Shown: piece after piece, positions 43,650 to 51,415 of the stretch
Numbering within the stretch: the stretch's first letter is position 1
How the letters are laid out: each line of letters opens with the position of its first letter
DNA from: Branchiibius sp. NY16-3462-2
GTDB taxonomy: Bacteria; Actinomycetota; Actinomycetes; Actinomycetales; Dermatophilaceae
Assembly: GCF_001594145.1 (NCBI RefSeq)
Contig: NZ_LVCF01000025.1
Location: 62,001 to 126,000, forward strand
Direction: 5' to 3'
Length of the DNA stretch: 64,000 nucleotides
The notes under the pieces: model-generated
Seen by the model: only the letters and a program-made list of their open reading frames with translations
Told to the model about the DNA's origin: nothing
Databases searched by the model: none
Made by a program: the position numbers and the translations under genes

Positions 43650-44621
43650 TCAAGCGCCAGCGCGCCCGTCGTACTGCGCCAGCCGTCGATCAGCGGCCGC
43701 GATCTGATCCGGGTTGTCAACGAACGCGAAGTAGGCGAGGTGACACAACCCGATGTGCACGGCGCACGCCCGCAGCCGCAGATCGAACAGGTCGGCAAGC
43801 GGATCCGTGGCCGCGAACCGTTCCGTCGCCCGAGCCCGTACGTCGTGTGTGGCCAGAGCGGGATGCCAGGGTGACCAGAAGTCCAGCCACGCAATGTCGT
43901 ACAGGTAGTCACCTGCGAACAGGCAACCCCAGTCGAAGACCCCGTGGAGCTGCGAACCATGCTGCGACACAAGGACGTTGCCGTGCAGCAGGTCGGAGTG
44001 CACGAAGCTGCGCGGCGGCTCGACACCGTCCATCAGCTCACCGAGGAACTCCAACCCGGCGTGGAACGAACGATCACCAGTCGGCGACGCGGCCAAGCGC
44101 GGCGCCCAACCACCGCCACGGCCCCTCGGATCATCCTGCAGGTCGGTGAGCCACTCGCGCCACGGTTTGGCGTCGCCCACGATGTCAGGATCGAAGGGCA
44201 GCACCAGCCCGGCAGCGTCGACCATCGTCGGCACCGTGACCTCCAGCGGGATCTGTCGCAGCGCGTCGATCGCGTCGAAGACGAGTGGTAGCGCCCGCCC
44301 CCAGGCCGCAGCGTCGAGGTCCTCCAGGAACAGGCCGTACCGGCGCCCGGTCACCATCGCGAACTGGTCGTCGACGGGCAGGATCGCGTACGCCGGCGGC
44401 ACGGGCAGCCCCGGTCGCTGCCAGCCACTGGCGAGCGCGTCCTTGGCGAAATCGTCCAGATGGGAGCCGACCCGCACCACCACAGGAGTCGCGACGCCCT
44501 CGATCGTTGCGTGGGTGGTGTAGGCCCGCGACCACGCCCCACTGCGGTCCACCGGGATCAGCGGTCCGACCAGGGTCAGCCGCTCAGCCACAGCCGCAGT
44601 CAGGCGCGAGAGCGAGATCAC
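43650..44621 (-). CDS. Aminoglycoside-phosphotransferase-fold small-molecule kinase
   Basis: A 323-residue APH/choline-kinase-fold protein. The catalytic loop is FVHSDLLHGNVLV (catalytic Asp in HSD) and the metal-binding Asp lies in HGVFDWGCLFAGD. The N-lobe has VVVRVGSHLDD in place of the usual lysine strand, so the ATP-lysine is not obvious. It could phosphorylate a sugar, amine or antibiotic, but nothing points to resistance. GTG start at 44621; TAGCCT five bases before it could be a leaderless -10. Confidence 0.75.
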   Translation of the reverse strand: MISLSRLTAAVAERLTLVGPLIPVDRSGAWSRAYTTHATIEGVATPVVVRVGSHLDDFAKDALASGWQRPGLPVPPAYAILPVDDQFAMVTGRRYGLFLEDLDAAAWGRALPLVFDAIDALRQIPLEVTVPTMVDAAGLVLPFDPDIVGDAKPWREWLTDLQDDPRGRGGGWAPRLAASPTGDRSFHAGLEFLGELMDGVEPPRSFVHSDLLHGNVLVSQHGSQLHGVFDWGCLFAGDYLYDIAWLDFWSPWHPALATHDVRARATERFAATDPLADLFDLRLRACAVHIGLCHLAYFAFVDNPDQIAAADRRLAQYDGRAGA

Positions 44622-44763
44622 CCTTGCAGGCTAGAAGCCGGGGTCGCCGGGGAGCGAACCGTTTTCGGGCGCGGATTCAGGAGGGATCCAGCATTCGGGA
44701 GCCGATTGGAGCTGGGCTGTCCTCCCACAACCTGGATAGCTCCCAGATCCTCGGGGGTGGGGC

Positions 44764-45396
44764 TCAGATGTAAACCGCTGGATCGGCGTACGGGTCCAGG
44801 TCGTTCTTGGTGGGGAACCGCACCGTTGCCGGGATACCGGTGGCCACCGCAGCGGGAGGTACGTCGCGCACCACCACCGCGTTGGCCCCGATCTGGGCCT
44901 CGTCCCCGATCCAGATCGGTCCGAGCACGCGAGCACCCGCCCCGATGGTCACCCCGTCGCCCACCGTGGGGTGCCGCTTGACCCGCTCCATCGAGCGGCC
45001 GCCCAGCGTCACACCGTGATAGATCATCACGTCGTCGCCGACCTCAGCGGTCTCCCCGATCACAACCCCCATGCCGTGGTCGATGAAGAACCGGCGCCCG
45101 ATCGTGGCGCCGGGATGGATCTCGACCCCCGTCAGCGAGCGAGCGGTCTGGGCGGTCAGGCGCGCGGGCAGTCGCCACCGGCCACCACGCTGCCACATGG
45201 AATGTGCAACCCGATGGACCCAAATGGCCTGCAGGCCAGGCGAGGTCAGCGCGGTTTCGAGCCGGGATCCGGACGCCGGGTCCCGCACGATCGCGGCATC
45301 GATGTCCTCCACCACGGTGGACCGGACAGCAGTGAGCCGCCCGCGCAGCCCGCGAGGTGCGGGCTGCGTGGTGCGGTTCAGGAAGGAGAAGGCCAC
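44764..45396 (-). CDS. cysE: Serine O-acetyltransferase
   Basis: A 210-residue hexapeptide acyltransferase of the short (EpsC/CysE) type. The LbH part has GVEIHPGATIGRRFFIDHGM, the catalytic histidine region GVVIGETAEVGDDV and YHGVTLGG. It converts serine and acetyl-CoA to O-acetylserine, the substrate of CysK. The gene starts five bases after the cysK stop, so both are one operon and the proteins can form the cysteine synthase complex; the C-terminal isoleucine needed for that is present (final residues AVYI). Confidence 0.93.
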   Translation of the reverse strand: MAFSFLNRTTQPAPRGLRGRLTAVRSTVVEDIDAAIVRDPASGSRLETALTSPGLQAIWVHRVAHSMWQRGGRWRLPARLTAQTARSLTGVEIHPGATIGRRFFIDHGMGVVIGETAEVGDDVMIYHGVTLGGRSMERVKRHPTVGDGVTIGAGARVLGPIWIGDEAQIGANAVVVRDVPPAAVATGIPATVRFPTKNDLDPYADPAVYI

Positions 45397-45401
45397 GAAG
45401 A

Positions 45402-46328
45402 TCAGTCGACCAGACCCTCGAAGAGGATTGTCGACAGGTAGCGCTCACCGAAGGAGGGGATGATCACGACGATCGTCTTGCCGGCGTTCTCCGGGCGGGT
45501 GGCCACCTGGTTGGCGGCCGCGAGCGCGGCACCGGAGGACAGTCCGACCAGCAGACCCTCTTCCGTGGCGGCCTTGCGGGCCCACTCGACCGAGGTCTGC
45601 GCGTTGACGTCGATGACCTCGTCGTAGATGTCGGTGTTCAGGATCTCCGGCACGAAGTTGGCGCCGATGCCCTGGATCTTGTGCGGGCCGGGCTGGCCGC
45701 CGTTGAGGATCGGGGACTCCTCCGGCTCGACGGCGATGATCTGCACGGACGGCTTGCGGGACTTCAGGACCTCGCCGACACCGGTGATGGTGCCGCCGGT
45801 GCCGATACCGGCCACGACGATGTCGACCTCACCGTCGGTGTCCTTCCAGATCTCCTCGGCCGTGGTCTGGCGGTGGATCTCGGGGTTGGCGGCGTTGGCG
45901 AACTGCCGGGCGAGTACGGCGCCCCGCTCCTTCACGATCTCGTCCGCCTTGTTGACGGCGCCCTTCATACCCTCCGAGCCCGGCGTCAGCACCAGCTCGG
46001 CGCCGAAGGCCCGCAGCAGTGCGCGGCGCTCCTTGCTCATCGTCTCCGGCATCGCCAGAACCACCTTGTAGCCCTTGGCCGCGCCGACCATGGCCAGCGC
46101 GATACCGGTGTTGCCGGAGGTCGCTTCCACGATGGTGCCGCCCGGCTTGAGTTCACCGCTGTCCTCGGCCGCCTTGATGATCGCCGCACCGATGCGGTCC
46201 TTCACCGAGGCCCCGGGGTTGCTGTACTCCAACTTCGCCGCCACGATCGCGTCGGAGTCAATGAGGCGGTTGATCCGGACCAGCGGCGTGTTGCCGATGG
46301 CCTGGGTGACGTCGTCGAGAATCGGCAT
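45402..46328 (-). CDS. cysK: Cysteine synthase A (O-acetylserine sulfhydrylase)
   Basis: A 308-residue fold-type II PLP enzyme. The PLP lysine lies in NPGASVKDRIGAAII, the substrate loop is EATSGNTGIALA, and the phosphate-binding glycines are GIGTGGTITG. It makes cysteine from O-acetylserine and sulfide. The ATG at 46328 has AGAAGGA seven bases upstream; the longer frame to 46391 would run into the promoter. First gene of the cysKE operon. Confidence 0.95.
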   Translation of the reverse strand: MPILDDVTQAIGNTPLVRINRLIDSDAIVAAKLEYSNPGASVKDRIGAAIIKAAEDSGELKPGGTIVEATSGNTGIALAMVGAAKGYKVVLAMPETMSKERRALLRAFGAELVLTPGSEGMKGAVNKADEIVKERGAVLARQFANAANPEIHRQTTAEEIWKDTDGEVDIVVAGIGTGGTITGVGEVLKSRKPSVQIIAVEPEESPILNGGQPGPHKIQGIGANFVPEILNTDIYDEVIDVNAQTSVEWARKAATEEGLLVGLSSGAALAAANQVATRPENAGKTIVVIIPSFGERYLSTILFEGLVD

Positions 46329-46380
46329 CGCAGGTCCTTCTGGGCTGAGGCGCGGCGCACACGGTTGTCCGCGCGGGTTG

Positions 46381-46409
46381 GTTATAGACATTCCAACACT
46401 GTGTTATCC
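46381..46409 (-). promoter_or_regulatory. Candidate cysK promoter with AACAC-A-GTGTT palindrome
   Basis: On the minus strand a -10-like TATAAC (46386-46381) is preceded by the 11-bp palindrome AACACAGTGTT (46405-46395). The palindrome falls where a -35/-10 spacer would be, a usual repressor or activator position. The predicted leader to ATG 46328 is about 45 bases. Confidence 0.4.
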
Positions 46410-46507
46410 ATCGCGCAAACCAATCCCGCACATCGGGCGGTCCGTTCGCGCCTCCCGGCAGGAACGGCTACCCCTCAGACGGAAGTTACCGGCGGGTAGC
46501 GGGTGTT

Positions 46508-46513
46508 TAGACT
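46508..46513 (+). promoter_or_regulatory. Candidate leaderless -10 element of the etfD-like gene
   Basis: TAGACT is seven bases before ATG 46521, and no Shine-Dalgarno sequence lies between. Confidence 0.45.
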
Positions 46514-46520
46514 AGCCCCT

Positions 46521-48803
46521 ATGTCAGCACTGCAGATCGTGGCAGCCGTCATCGCCCTGGGCCTGACCGCGGTCGCCGTTGTTTTGGTCACGCGGACGGT
46601 CCTGGAGATGATCGCTACCTTCCGCGTCGGCAAGCCGGACTCGCGTTCGGATCACCCGGCCGCGCGCACCCAGACCCTGTTACGCGAGTTCCTCGGACAC
46701 ACCCGGATGTCCCGGTTGCCGGTGGTCGCAGCCGCGCACTGGGTCACGATGATTTCCTTCATCGTCTTGTCCCTGGCGGTGTTGCAGTCCTACTTCCAGA
46801 TCTTCAAGCCCGATTTCGTGCTGCCGATCATCGGCCACTTCTTCCTGTGGGGCTGGATCGTGGACCTGCTGGGCTGGTTCGGGCTGATCGGTATCTCGCT
46901 GCTGATCCTGAACCGCGTGAAGCGCCACCCCGCGCGAGCACCGGGCAAGGACGGGCGCTACTCGCGGTTCTTCGGCTCGACGTTCTGGCAGGCCTACTTC
47001 GTCGAGATCGTGATCCTGGTCGAGATCCTGTGCGTGCTGACGTTGCGGGGGCTGGAGTACGCCCTGGAGTCCCATGAGGGCGACAGCGCCGCCGACCTGC
47101 TGCACTACCCGCTGACCGCTTGGTACGGCCACTTCTTCGCCAACCTCTCCACCGAGAGCCTCAAGCAACTGATCGTCGTGATCTCGCTCATCAAGATCGT
47201 CACCGCGATGGTGTGGCTGATCGTGATCGCCAGCAACGTGACGATGGGTGTGGCCTGGCACCGCTTCCTGGCCTTCTTCAACATCTGGTTCAAGCGGCAC
47301 CCGAAGGGCCGGACCTCGCTGGGCGCGCTCCAGCCGATGAAGGTCGATGGCCAGGTCGTGACCATGGAGGCCCTGGAGGATCTCGACGAGGACGCCACCT
47401 TGGGGGTGGGCAAACTCGAGGAGTTCACCTGGAAGGGTCTACTGGACTTCTCGACCTGCACCGAGTGCGGCCGCTGCCAGAGCCAGTGCCCGGCCTGGAA
47501 CACCGAGAAGCCGCTGTCGCCGAAGTTGCTGATCATGACGCTGCGCGAGCACGCCCACGCCAAGGCGCCCTACCTCAAGGCCGCCGAGGACGCTCGCGCG
47601 AGCCTGCCGGAAGCGACGACCGCGCTGGCCGAACTGCCACTGATCGGCGAGACCGGCTATGACGTGCTCAATCCGCTGACCGCCTACAACCCGCACGGCC
47701 CGGACGCCGTCATCGACCAGGACGTGCTCTGGTCGTGTACGACGTGTGGCGCCTGTGTGGAGCAGTGCCCGGTGGACATCGAGCACGTCGATCACATCGT
47801 CGACATGCGCCGCTACCAGACCCTGATCGAGTCGGCCTTCCCCAGCGAGCTGGGCGGCCTGTTCAAGAACCTCGAGGGCAAGGGCAACCCGTGGGGCATG
47901 TCCCCGCGGGCCCGCCTGGACTGGGCCAAGGGACTGCCGTTCGAGGTCAAGGTCTTCGGTCAGGACGTGGAGAACCTCTCCGAGGTCGACTACCTGTTCT
48001 GGGTCGGCTGCGCCGGGGCGTACGAGGACCGGGCCAAGAAGACCACCCGCGCCGTCGCGGAGCTGTTGGACACCGCCGGGGTCAACTTCGCCGTACTCGG
48101 CGACGGGGAGTCCTGCACCGGTGACTCGGCCCGTCGCGCGGGCAACGAGATGCTCTTCCAGGCCCTGGCCAGCCAGAACGTCGAGACGCTCAACGAGGCC
48201 GGCGCGACCAAGATCGTCGTCACCTGCCCGCACTGCTTCAACACGCTGAAGAACGAATACCCCCAGCTGGGCGGCAATTACGAAGTCGTGCACCACACGC
48301 AACTGCTGAACCGCCTGGTGCGCGACAAGCGGCTCGTGCCGGTCGCGCGACCGGAGCAGGCTGACGTGTCCGGAGCGGCGTCCACCGCACCGAGCGTTAC
48401 CTACCACGACCCGTGCTATCTGGGTCGGCACAACGGTGTCTACGCCCCGCCGCGCGAACTCATCGGCTCCCTACCGGGCGTCGAGTTGCGCGAGATGGAG
48501 CGCGCCGGTGAGAAGTCGTTCTGCTGCGGCGCCGGCGGCGCCCGCATGTGGATGGAGGAGAAGCTCGGCTCGCGGATCAACCTCAACCGCACCAAGGAGG
48601 CCGTCGCCACCGGCGCCGACCGGATCGCCATCGGCTGCCCGTTCTGTCGCGTGATGATCACCGACGGGTTGACCTCCGAGCAGGCCAACGGCGACGCCCG
48701 CCCGGAGGTCGAGGTCGTCGACGTGGCCAACATGCTGCTGGCCGCCGTACGCCGCGGGCAGGTCGACGAGCCCGTCGCCGCCGGAGCCAGCGCCGCCCAG
48801 TAG
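46521..48803 (+). CDS. etfD: EtfD-like membrane iron-sulfur oxidoreductase (ETF:menaquinone oxidoreductase candidate)
   Basis: A 760-residue protein matching the actinobacterial Rv0338c/EtfD type. About five N-terminal helices (to about residue 260) resemble a haem-b NarI-like module. Two 4Fe-4S motifs follow, CTECGRCQSQCP (about 312) and CTTCGACVEQCP (about 405). Two CCG domains typical of heterodisulfide reductase subunits follow (FWVGCAGAYED and the pair YHDPCYLGRHN / KSFCCGAGGARMW). In mycobacteria EtfD takes electrons from acyl-CoA dehydrogenases via EtfAB to the quinone pool. The FadE-like gene at 63 kb would be one electron source. EtfAB is not in the window. Confidence 0.88.
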   Translation: MSALQIVAAVIALGLTAVAVVLVTRTVLEMIATFRVGKPDSRSDHPAARTQTLLREFLGHTRMSRLPVVAAAHWVTMISFIVLSLAVLQSYFQIFKPDFVLPIIGHFFLWGWIVDLLGWFGLIGISLLILNRVKRHPARAPGKDGRYSRFFGSTFWQAYFVEIVILVEILCVLTLRGLEYALESHEGDSAADLLHYPLTAWYGHFFANLSTESLKQLIVVISLIKIVTAMVWLIVIASNVTMGVAWHRFLAFFNIWFKRHPKGRTSLGALQPMKVDGQVVTMEALEDLDEDATLGVGKLEEFTWKGLLDFSTCTECGRCQSQCPAWNTEKPLSPKLLIMTLREHAHAKAPYLKAAEDARASLPEATTALAELPLIGETGYDVLNPLTAYNPHGPDAVIDQDVLWSCTTCGACVEQCPVDIEHVDHIVDMRRYQTLIESAFPSELGGLFKNLEGKGNPWGMSPRARLDWAKGLPFEVKVFGQDVENLSEVDYLFWVGCAGAYEDRAKKTTRAVAELLDTAGVNFAVLGDGESCTGDSARRAGNEMLFQALASQNVETLNEAGATKIVVTCPHCFNTLKNEYPQLGGNYEVVHHTQLLNRLVRDKRLVPVARPEQADVSGAASTAPSVTYHDPCYLGRHNGVYAPPRELIGSLPGVELREMERAGEKSFCCGAGGARMWMEEKLGSRINLNRTKEAVATGADRIAIGCPFCRVMITDGLTSEQANGDARPEVEVVDVANMLLAAVRRGQVDEPVAAGASAAQ

Positions 48804-48826
48804 GACTCACGCCCAACCCGATCGCG

Positions 48827-50320
48827 TCAGCGCGGGGGAAGCACCGGGGGCGGGTTCCACAGCTGGGGTTGGGCCGGCTTGGGTGGCGGCGGCTTGGGTG
48901 GCGCCGGCGCCGGGCCCGGTCGCTGCAGTTCGAAGGTGTACGTCGTGGCGGTGCCCCCGAGGAAGACCCCGTCCGCGCGCTGGTAGAAGTCGCGGGCAGC
49001 GATCACCTCGGTGTCGTGGCCCAGCAACTCGTGCGCCCGTGTGGCGTAGCCGTGGGAGTCGTGGGTGGCAAAGTTGTTCGCGGCGTCGGTCGGGGCGTCG
49101 CAACTGATCTGCGCCCGGTTGATCCGGTTGGCCGTGTCCTGGTTGTCCCCGTGGTGCACCACGTCCCCTCTGATGCCGATGTCCAACCCGTTCACCTGCG
49201 CCGGAAGATCCATTCCGGTCACCGGGGAAGCGAACGTGACCACCTCACGGACGTTCATCTCCTTGGCCAGCTGCGGGTCGCGGCCGATGCTGGCGGCAAC
49301 GATCCCGCCCTCGCTGTGCCCGGTGAGCAGCACCGGCTCACTTCCCGGCTTCACTCCCGCCTGCCGTTGCGCTGCTGAAAGTGCCTGTTGGACAGCAGGT
49401 TTGAGCGAGGAGGACATCCCGGCCATCAACCGCAGGTCCCCGGTCACGTCGGCGGGGTTGGACTGTGAGACGGGCGACCACTGGGCAGTTCCGGGGATGG
49501 CGACGACCCACGCGCCGGTGCCGTCGGGTTGCTGGATGTGCCGCACCAGGATGCGCTCGCGGTCGCTCGGTGACCGGCCGGCCACGTTGATGTCATCGAC
49601 CAGACCACCAAGATCCTTCGGACCGGCACCGTTCGGCGTACGCGACGAGATCTGGTTGACGGTCAACGGTGTCGAGTCCTGGAACAACCCGAACAGCTCC
49701 CCCGCCCACACCATGGCGGCCAGTTGTTGCTCCGTCGACAGCACCTCCAGGCCAGCAGGGTTGAGCGTGGTGTGCAGCAATAACGTCAGGTCACCGGTCA
49801 GACCCTCCGTGCCGGGGATGACGTCGTGGTCACTACCGAGATGACGGGCACCGAAGTTGATCGCCGTGCCGGCCAGTTCGTAGGGAAGCTTCACCGGCAA
49901 CAGAGCCTCTTGCAGGCGCAGCATGAGTTGCCGGGCCAACACCTCGTTCGCGTCGTAGAGATCGGCGGCGATCCGCACCAAGCGGGCCAGGGCCTCGGTG
50001 CGCAGGACCAGCGCGCCGAGGCCGGTCGGCCCCATCGTCAGGGCCGCCACCTGGCAGGCGATGTCGGCTGCGGAACCCGGCGACATGATCGTCCCCGCCG
50101 CGGGCATCCGCAGCATGGCCGCGGTCAGACCGCCCCACGTGTCCCGGGCGACATCACCGCTGCGGTCGAGTAGGTCCGCGGCCGTCCGCAGACCGGCCGT
50201 ATCAGCGGCGACCGACTGCGAACCGCCGGCGCTGGTGCAGAACCCAGCGCTGACCGGTGGCGCCTGTCGCGGCTCCCCCGGGATCCCGGCGAACCGGTGG
50301 TGGGTGTCCACCTCGCTCAC
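48827..50320 (-). CDS. Alpha/beta-hydrolase with helical N-terminal region and proline-rich tail
   Basis: A 497-residue protein without a Sec signal. Residues 30-200 are predicted helical and contain DTWGGL (about 61-66), a WxG-like turn between helices. The C-terminal part is an alpha/beta-hydrolase with nucleophile elbow LLTGHSEGGI (about 332-341) and a late FATHDSHGY that could carry the catalytic His. The last 30 residues are proline-rich (APAPPKPPPPKPAQP). The GTG start overlaps the previous stop (GTGA) and has AGGAAG upstream. It is the third gene of an operon opened by a WXG100 gene, so export by a type VII-like system is a reasonable hypothesis. A lipase or esterase activity is inferred from the fold only. 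Confidence 0.72.
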   Translation of the reverse strand: MSEVDTHHRFAGIPGEPRQAPPVSAGFCTSAGGSQSVAADTAGLRTAADLLDRSGDVARDTWGGLTAAMLRMPAAGTIMSPGSAADIACQVAALTMGPTGLGALVLRTEALARLVRIAADLYDANEVLARQLMLRLQEALLPVKLPYELAGTAINFGARHLGSDHDVIPGTEGLTGDLTLLLHTTLNPAGLEVLSTEQQLAAMVWAGELFGLFQDSTPLTVNQISSRTPNGAGPKDLGGLVDDINVAGRSPSDRERILVRHIQQPDGTGAWVVAIPGTAQWSPVSQSNPADVTGDLRLMAGMSSSLKPAVQQALSAAQRQAGVKPGSEPVLLTGHSEGGIVAASIGRDPQLAKEMNVREVVTFASPVTGMDLPAQVNGLDIGIRGDVVHHGDNQDTANRINRAQISCDAPTDAANNFATHDSHGYATRAHELLGHDTEVIAARDFYQRADGVFLGGTATTYTFELQRPGPAPAPPKPPPPKPAQPQLWNPPPVLPPR

Positions 50321-51033
50321 GCCGCTTCCTTCCTGAAAAGGGGATCGCAGATGGCGTTCAACATGGCTTGCAGCGACAGCGCACCGACCGGCTCGAACGT
50401 CAGCTCGCCATGACCGGCGGGGGACAGCAGCCCCCACCCGGAGCGCAGTGCGATGGCGTTGAGGATCGACACCGCTGCACCCGGCAACCCCTCGAGCTGC
50501 AACTGCTGCGCGGTCCCGATCCCGGCCGCGCCGACCTGCCCCGAGCGCAGCACGGTCACCGTGAGTTGCCCACTCGCGCCGAAGGCGAAGTCCCGCAGCC
50601 ACTCCGGGACGCGTTCCCAACCCGCAACTCCCAGAGCGGCGTCGACCTGCGCGGGGTCACCGGTCCGGATCGCTTCGGCGACCAGCAACGCCTCTGCCGC
50701 GCCGACCGGTCCGTGCGTCGCCGCGGGCAGGCAGTCGGTGAACCGCAGGTCGGCGTCGCCCTCGACCGCCAGTTGCAGATCGATCAACTCGGTCACCAGC
50801 GACCAGGCCGGTCCGCTGGCGATCAGGGCCGACGGGATCTGCTCGGGAAGACCGCTGCCGGGCGGAAGGGTGAATCGCACTGAGTCGTAATCGCGTTCGC
50901 GACCACCGGCCAGGAGGACCTCCGTGGCGGATCCGGTGTGGGCAGTGGCCACCAGGAACGTACGCCGATCCGCACCTATCCGGGTCAGCGCGTCCCACCA
51001 GGTCAGATCCGACTCACGGATGCGCGCGCTCAC
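50317..51033 (-). CDS. Unknown protein coupled to WXG100 and hydrolase genes
   Basis: A 238-residue soluble protein that I do not recognise. It is rich in alternating strands and helices (FLVATAHTGSATEVLLAGG, LTVTVLRSGQVGAAGI, GHGELTFEPVGALSLQ). Size, composition and place between a WXG100 gene and a possible exported effector would suit an EspG-like chaperone, but I see no signature proving that. The GTG overlaps the WXG100 stop (GTGA); upstream in-frame sequence belongs to the WXG100 gene in another frame. Confidence 0.6.
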   Translation of the reverse strand: MSARIRESDLTWWDALTRIGADRRTFLVATAHTGSATEVLLAGGRERDYDSVRFTLPPGSGLPEQIPSALIASGPAWSLVTELIDLQLAVEGDADLRFTDCLPAATHGPVGAAEALLVAEAIRTGDPAQVDAALGVAGWERVPEWLRDFAFGASGQLTVTVLRSGQVGAAGIGTAQQLQLEGLPGAAVSILNAIALRSGWGLLSPAGHGELTFEPVGALSLQAMLNAICDPLFRKEAA

Positions 51034-51338
51034 CACGAGATCCCCGGCACCAGCAGCTCGACCGGGTTGCTGACCTGCAACAGGTTGCTCAGGGCGCGCT
51101 CGTGGTCCTCGACGTGGCGGGCGTGGGACAGCAGTGCGTCGTGCAACCGGTCCAGGTCCCCGGACAGTTGACGATAGTCGACTGCTCGGTCGTGAATCTG
51201 CGAATGGTATTGCGCCGCAGCCGAACCCGACCATCGAACCATGGCCCGCTGCGCCACTCTGGTGCTCTCGGCACGTAACTCCTGCGCCATGGTGGCGACG
51301 GCGCGCGCCACGTCGCGAATGATCTCGGCATCGTCCAT
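51030..51338 (-). CDS. WXG100-family protein
   Basis: A 102-residue helical-hairpin protein. The WXG turn is RWSGSAAAQY (WSG at about residues 36-38), with helices on both sides and a second helix rich in His/Asp/Leu (RLHDALLSHARHVEDHERAL). Length and motif position fit ESAT-6-like proteins exported as dimers by type VII secretion. A YxxxD/E export signal in the usual place after helix 2 is not obvious. No EccC, EccB or other type VII machinery gene is in the window, so it would be an orphan substrate module. A TAGCGT box six bases before the ATG suggests a leaderless start. Confidence 0.75.
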   Translation of the reverse strand: MDDAEIIRDVARAVATMAQELRAESTRVAQRAMVRWSGSAAAQYHSQIHDRAVDYRQLSGDLDRLHDALLSHARHVEDHERALSNLLQVSNPVELLVPGISW

Positions 51339-51344
51339 GGGGGA

Positions 51345-51350
51345 ACGCTA
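51345..51350 (-). promoter_or_regulatory. Candidate leaderless -10 element of the WXG100 operon
   Basis: TAGCGT on the minus strand ends six bases before ATG 51338; same hexamer and spacing as mgtE. Confidence 0.45.
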
Positions 51351-51415
51351 GGCAAGGTAGCGGCGGCCGCGCAGAGCACAGCACCGCAGCCTGTGGAGAA
51401 CCGTGCAAGGAACGA

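Noticed and set aside
43650..44621. Antibiotic resistance by the aminoglycoside-phosphotransferase-fold protein
   Set aside because: The fold is shared by many metabolic kinases, the ATP-binding lysine strand is not canonical, and no resistance context is present.
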